The notes under the pieces are model-generated. The model made no database searches. It was not told the origin of the DNA and saw only the letters and a program-made list of their open reading frames with translations. The translations under genes and the position numbers were made by a program. Shown here in pieces: positions 60,203-64,000 of a stretch of DNA of 64,000 nucleotides. Origin of the DNA: Quadrisphaera setariae (GTDB lineage Bacteria > Actinomycetota > Actinomycetes > Actinomycetales > Quadrisphaeraceae). The stretch covers positions 62,001-126,000 of the forward strand of contig NZ_VKAC01000011.1 in NCBI RefSeq assembly GCF_008041935.1, read 5' to 3'. The stretch's first letter is position 1. The number at the start of each line of letters is the position of its first letter.

Positions 60203-61180
60203 TCAGAGGGAGAGCAGCTCCGTGGCCGACGCCAGCAGGTGGCGCAGGTGCTCGCGGTTCTGCGCCGACACGCTCAGCCCGTCGCCGCCGTAGTGCTCGG
60301 TGCAGAACGGCCCCGTGAAGCCCACGCGGAGCGCCTCCTCCACCGCCCACCGGTAGTCGATGACGCCCAGGGCCAGCGGCGCCGGAGCGGTGGCGTAGGA
60401 CCCGGTGGCCGGGTCGTGGTCGCGGTAGTAGTTCTTCACGTGCCAGAAGTTGGCGTGCGGGAGCACCGCGGCCAGCTGCTCGCGCCACGGCTGCACGGGC
60501 CGGTGGAGCCGGATGATGTTCGCGACGTCGGGGTTCAGGCCCACGTTCGGCAGTCCGACCGCCTCCTTGAGCCGCACCGACGACTCCGGCGTGCCGAGGT
60601 AGGTGTCCTCGTACATCTCCAGGCTCAGCTGCAGCCCCAGCTCCCCCGCTCGCCGGCCGAGCGCGGTGAAGCGCTCCACCGCCAGGTCGAAGGCGGCGCC
60701 GCCGTCGGTCTGCGGGTCGGGGTCGGTCAGACCCTGCTCCAGCCAGAACCACTCCGCGGCCTTCTGCGCGTCGGTGAGCACCGGCAGCAGCCCGGCCGAG
60801 ACCACCGTCGTCCCCAGCTCGGCCGCGGCGACCAGCGTGCGCTCCAGGTACTCCTGGTTGGCCGCCGCCTCGCCGGCGTCGGGGGCGATGGGGCTGCGTC
60901 GGGCCGTGGTGATGGCGGTGACGCCCAGGCCCTCCTCGGCCAGCAGGCGCTTGAGGACGGCGAGGCGCTCGGGCGAGAGGTCGCCGGGGCGCACCCAGGA
61001 GTCCGTGAGGTCGACGTGGTCGAACCCGGCCAGGCGCACCCGGCGCAGCACGCGGCGCCACTCGACCTCGGGAGCCTCCTGGGCGGGCGTGCCGTCGGGG
61101 AGGACCGGCGGGGCCTGCAGCAGCGCGGCGCCGATGGGCCAGGTGGCGGGGTCGGGTGTGGTCCTGTCGGGCGTGCTCAC
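60203..61180 (-). CDS. Sugar phosphate isomerase/epimerase family protein
   Basis: A 325-residue TIM-barrel protein of the xylose isomerase-like superfamily: RVRLAGFDHVDLTDSW, LSLEMYEDTYLGTPESS (Glu ligand), GLNPDVANIIRLHRPV (Asp), NFWHVKNYYRDHDPATGSY (His) and FCTEHYGGDGLSVSAQN (Glu). The CTEHYGGDG ending is characteristic of a subgroup that acts near 3-hydroxyacyl-CoA dehydrogenases. The GTG at 61180 overlaps the upstream 3-hydroxyacyl-CoA dehydrogenase stop as GTGA. The pair suggests a catabolic pathway for a small organic acid or sugar acid; the substrate is unknown. Confidence 0.84.
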   Translation of the reverse strand: MSTPDRTTPDPATWPIGAALLQAPPVLPDGTPAQEAPEVEWRRVLRRVRLAGFDHVDLTDSWVRPGDLSPERLAVLKRLLAEEGLGVTAITTARRSPIAPDAGEAAANQEYLERTLVAAAELGTTVVSAGLLPVLTDAQKAAEWFWLEQGLTDPDPQTDGGAAFDLAVERFTALGRRAGELGLQLSLEMYEDTYLGTPESSVRLKEAVGLPNVGLNPDVANIIRLHRPVQPWREQLAAVLPHANFWHVKNYYRDHDPATGSYATAPAPLALGVIDYRWAVEEALRVGFTGPFCTEHYGGDGLSVSAQNREHLRHLLASATELLSL

Positions 61181-62238
61181 GGGCGGGCCTCCTGCTCGGC
61201 GACGACGTCGGGGTCCTGCGCCGGTGCTGGGGAGGCCGGCGCGTCCGGGTGGGCGTGCGCCAGCTCGGCCAGCAGCTGGCCCTGCCGGGCGTAGGCGAGG
61301 TCTCGGTAGGCGATCATCCGCGCCAGCTTCTCGGGGTCTCCGTGGACGGTGAAGCCCTCGCCGTTCTTCGCGCCGTGCGCGCCGGCGTCGACGAGGTCGG
61401 TGAGGGCCTTCGGCGGGGAGATCCGCTCGCCGTAGGCCTCCTCCATGATCTTCATGCCGAGCACGTAGACGTCCAGACCCGCCATGTCGGCGATGGCGAA
61501 CGGGCCGAAGTACGGGTACCGGAAGCCGAACGTCGTCGAGACGATGGTGTCCACGGCCTCCGGGGTCGCCACGCCCTCGGCCACGATGTCCGCGGCCTCC
61601 TTGAAGAGCACGTACTGCAGGCGGTTGAGCACGAAGCCCGGGGTGTCGGCCACCTGCGCCGAGCGCCGGCCCGCCCGCTCGAGCATCTCCTGCACCACCG
61701 GCAGGACGGCGGCGTCGATCGCCTCGCCCACCACCAGCTCCACGCCGGGGATGAACGGCGCGGGGTTGGACCAGTGCACGGTGAGGAAGCGCTCCGGGCG
61801 GACGACGGCGGGCGCGAGCACCTTGACGGGGATGGTGGAGGTGTTGGTGCCGATGATCGCGTCGGGGCGGGCCGCGGCGGAGGCGCGCGCCAGCACGTCG
61901 TGCTTGACCTCGACCTTCTCGAAGACCACCTCGTGGACGAAGTCGACGTCGGCCACGGCCTCCTCCACGGACGTGGCGGCGCGCAGGTTGGCGGCCACGC
62001 GGTCGGCGTCGCCGGGGGCGAACAGGCCCTGCTCCTCGTAGGTGCGGGCCTCGGTCAGCAGGCGCTCGAGCTGGCGGGCCGCCGCCTCCGCGGAGACGTC
62101 CGCGAGGACGACGGGCAGCCCGGCGCGGGCCATCGACTGCGCGATGCCCCCGCCCATGTACCCGGCGCCGACCACGGCGGCCGTCTCGATGCGCCGCACC
62201 ACGGGTGCGCTGGCTGAGTTGTCGTCGGTGACGCTCAC
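61177..62238 (-). CDS. 3-hydroxyacyl-CoA dehydrogenase family protein
   Basis: A 353-residue NAD-binding enzyme with the 3HCDH fold: VVGAGYMGGGIAQSMARAGLPVVLADVS (Rossmann), HEVVFEKVEVKHDVLA (E, K), IIGTNTSTIPVKVLA, RFLTVHWSNPAPFIPGVELVVG (the H catalytic region) and VADTPGFVLNRLQYVLFKEAADIV. The C-terminal domain contains FGFRYPYFGPFAIADMAGLDVYVLG. It converts 3-hydroxyacyl-CoA to 3-oxoacyl-CoA, or a short hydroxy acid analogue, with NAD+. It is longer than the usual 280-300 residues at both ends. The GTG start is at 62238. It overlaps the downstream TIM-barrel gene by 4 bases. Confidence 0.86.
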   Translation of the reverse strand: MSVTDDNSASAPVVRRIETAAVVGAGYMGGGIAQSMARAGLPVVLADVSAEAAARQLERLLTEARTYEEQGLFAPGDADRVAANLRAATSVEEAVADVDFVHEVVFEKVEVKHDVLARASAAARPDAIIGTNTSTIPVKVLAPAVVRPERFLTVHWSNPAPFIPGVELVVGEAIDAAVLPVVQEMLERAGRRSAQVADTPGFVLNRLQYVLFKEAADIVAEGVATPEAVDTIVSTTFGFRYPYFGPFAIADMAGLDVYVLGMKIMEEAYGERISPPKALTDLVDAGAHGAKNGEGFTVHGDPEKLARMIAYRDLAYARQGQLLAELAHAHPDAPASPAPAQDPDVVAEQEARP

Positions 62239-62308
62239 GGCACCAGCCTGCCGGGCCCGGTCCCCGACCGCACGGTAGGGGTCGGCCGCAGGGCGCCGGG
62301 AGGTGCCG

Positions 62309-64000
62309 TCAGCGCGTGCGCGCCGCCAGCACGGCGACGTCGTCAGCGCCGCCGCCGCCCACCAGCTCGGCGATGACGGCGTCGAGCAGCTCCGGCAGCG
62401 GCAGGTGCGCGACCTCGGCGAGCGCGTCCGCGAGCCGCTGGACGCCCTCGCCCAGGTCGCTGTCGCGCCGCTCGACCAGGCCGTCGGTGTAGAGCAGCAG
62501 GGTGGACCCGGCGGGCAGGTCCACCTCGGCCTCGCTGCGCGGGCTGCCCGGGGCCAGGCCCAGCAGCAGGTCCGCCTCGTGCCCGTCCAGCGCCACGACG
62601 CCGGAACCGGGGACGGCGAGCAGCGCTGGCAGGTGGCCGGCGCTGCTCCAGCGCATGCGCAGGTCCCCCGCGCCGTGGCCGTCGTCGGCGAGGCGGATCG
62701 CCAGGACGGTGGCGAGGACGTCGGCGCCGAGGACGTCGAGGGTGCCGTCCAGGCGGGCGAGCAGCTGGGCCGGGGAGTCCTCCGTGGCCACGGCGAGGGT
62801 GCGCAGCGCGCTGCGCACCTGGCCCATGGCCGCGGCGGCGCCGATGTCGTGGCCGGTGACGTCACCGATGACGAGCAGGGTGGAGCCGTCGGGGTGGAGC
62901 AGCGCGTCGTACCAGTCGCCACCCACCTGGTGGCCCGCGGCGGCGGGCGCGTACCGGGCGGCGAGCTCCAGGTGGGGCAGGTCGGGCAGCTCGGTGAGCA
63001 TGGCGCGCTGCAGCGTCCGAGCGGCCTCCCGCTCGGCGCGCAGCGACAGGCAGCGCTGGACGGCGTGGGCCGCGGCCTCCGCGAGGGAGGCCACCAGCTC
63101 GCGCTCGGCCGGCAGCAGCGCACGGGCGGAGCCCCAGGCGACGGTCAGCACGCCCAGGCACTGCCCGTCGACCAGCAGCGGGGCGTGCACAGCGGCCTCC
63201 ACGCCGGCCAGCACGGGTGCCGCTGAGGAGGCGGTCGCCGCGGCGGTGGCGGCGTCGGGCGTGAAGACCACGCGCGCCTCCCGCGCGGCCAGCAGCGCGC
63301 CCTCGGGCACGTCGAGCGGTTCGGCCGGGCTCGCGCCGTCGTCGTCCTGCTCCGTCCCGGCCTCGCGGTCGGAGGCCACGTAGCGCAGCGCGCCGGAGCC
63401 GCGCTCGTGCAGGGCGACGGCCGTCAGCTGCGCCTCCAGGCCCGTCCGCACTCCGGCGACGACGCTGGCCGCGACGTCCTCCACCTCGCGCGCGCGGGAG
63501 ACGGCCTGGCTGAGGTCGAGCAGGAGGCGGCTGCGCGCGGCGGCCACCTCCGCGTCGCGGCGCAGGCCCACGGCGCGCATCTGCGCGGTGGTGGCCTCGT
63601 CGCGGGCGCTCTCGGCGGCCGCCCGCACCTCGGCGGCGTCGGACAGGGCCCGGCGCAGCTGCAGCTCCGCGGAGCACGCGGCGGCGAGGTCGGCGAGGAG
63701 GGCCACCTCGCGGCGGGTCCAGTCACGGGGCTCGGCGGACAGCGCGGCGAGCGCGCCGACGGCCTCGCCGCGGGCGTCCCGCAGCGGGGCGCCGAGGTAG
63801 CCGACGGCGCCGAGCTCGGTGACCACGGCGTCGTCGCGCAGGTCGGGGTCCTCGCGGGCGTCGCGCACGGCGAGCGGCTGGCCGCTGGCCACCACCTGCT
63901 GGCAGGAGGAGCGGGACAGGTCCGCGAGGCGCGTGGTCTGCCACGGCTCGGGCAGGCCGACGGCGCCGGGGAAGAGCTGCAGGCGCCGGGAGACCAGGCT
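62309..64000 (-). CDS. GAF-domain SpoIIE-type PP2C phosphatase (5' end cut by window)
   Basis: The frame is open to base 64000, so the start lies outside the window and about 563 residues are visible. The first part is a GAF domain (FPGAVGLPEPWQTTRLADL, then AVRDAREDPDLRDDA and GYLGAPLRDARGEAVGAL), followed by a helical linker and a second GAF-like region (VASVVAGVRTGLEAQLTAVALHERG, HAPLLVDGQCLGVLTVAWG). The C-terminal 240 residues form a SpoIIE/PP2C phosphatase: RYAPAAAGHQVGGDWYDALLHPDG (metal-binding Asp), LLVIGDVTGHDIGAAAAMGQ, STLLLYTDGLVERRD and the final GGADDVAVLAAR. It probably controls an anti-sigma-factor antagonist in response to light or stress signals. No anti-sigma gene is in view. 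Confidence 0.88.
   Translation of the reverse strand, partial: SLVSRRLQLFPGAVGLPEPWQTTRLADLSRSSCQQVVASGQPLAVRDAREDPDLRDDAVVTELGAVGYLGAPLRDARGEAVGALAALSAEPRDWTRREVALLADLAAACSAELQLRRALSDAAEVRAAAESARDEATTAQMRAVGLRRDAEVAAARSRLLLDLSQAVSRAREVEDVAASVVAGVRTGLEAQLTAVALHERGSGALRYVASDREAGTEQDDDGASPAEPLDVPEGALLAAREARVVFTPDAATAAATASSAAPVLAGVEAAVHAPLLVDGQCLGVLTVAWGSARALLPAERELVASLAEAAAHAVQRCLSLRAEREAARTLQRAMLTELPDLPHLELAARYAPAAAGHQVGGDWYDALLHPDGSTLLVIGDVTGHDIGAAAAMGQVRSALRTLAVATEDSPAQLLARLDGTLDVLGADVLATVLAIRLADDGHGAGDLRMRWSSAGHLPALLAVPGSGVVALDGHEADLLLGLAPGSPRSEAEVDLPAGSTLLLYTDGLVERRDSDLGEGVQRLADALAEVAHLPLPELLDAVIAELVGGGGADDVAVLAARTR

Overview
The window is very GC-rich, with strong G/C third-position bias, many GTG starts and many 4-base GTGA/ATGA gene overlaps. 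Together with FprA, the EfeUOB-type iron system, DUF1360, DUF2277, DUF5682 and DUF5691 proteins and DtxR/IdeR-like iron boxes, this points to the chromosome of an actinomycete (Actinomycetota; a Kineosporiaceae-like soil or surface organism is a guess). No rRNA, tRNA, CRISPR array, insertion sequence, integrase or phage gene was seen. The gene content is mostly chromosomal housekeeping and metabolism, with a few decayed genes.

Layout. Bases 1-3067: redox genes, with a 5'-cut fprA followed by etfB-etfA. 3142-10723: an iron block, with a lipoprotein plus two FecCD permeases, a divergent AraC regulator, then an EfeU-EfeO fusion and the Tat-exported DyP peroxidase EfeB. Two iron-box-like sites sit upstream of the two transport units. 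10724-23933: small mixed units, including a truncated LacI gene, YidD, hydrolases, a DeoR regulator with a divergent pair, MgtC, a type III glutamine synthetase and an SDR, plus a DUF2200 remnant. 24054-33904: an AAA+ ATPase, an aminotransferase, a divergent MarR/MMPL exporter pair, a POT peptide transporter, a TIM-barrel epimerase, a deaminase gene frameshifted by an 11-bp duplication, an aldo/keto reductase and a DUF805 protein.

34115-41736 is the most striking region: five genes, each overlapping the next by 4 bases, encode a SWIM zinc-finger protein, DUF5691, a MoxR AAA+ ATPase, DUF5682 and a VWA protein. They look like one machine. DUF5682 shows a GxxH...E...GxxH pattern like TIKI/TraB-type putative metalloproteases. 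41838-49453: a tiny membrane protein whose ribosome-binding site can pair with an upstream sequence, a Gfo/Idh-epimerase pair, a teichoic-acid-like transferase with a nucleotidyltransferase, then pta-ackA.

49545-64000: a Gfo/Idh-aldo/keto reductase fusion and nrdA-nrdB. The NrdB has phenylalanine where the radical tyrosine should be, with ligand spacing like Chlamydia class Ic enzymes. Next comes a DUF559-like endonuclease gene bracketed by two inverted arrays of palindromes with an exact 42-bp period. Then follow DUF2277, smpB, a YdcF protein and a methyltransferase, whose stop codon is followed by the same type of palindrome. The end of the window holds an epimerase with a 3-hydroxyacyl-CoA dehydrogenase, and a GAF-SpoIIE phosphatase cut by the right edge.
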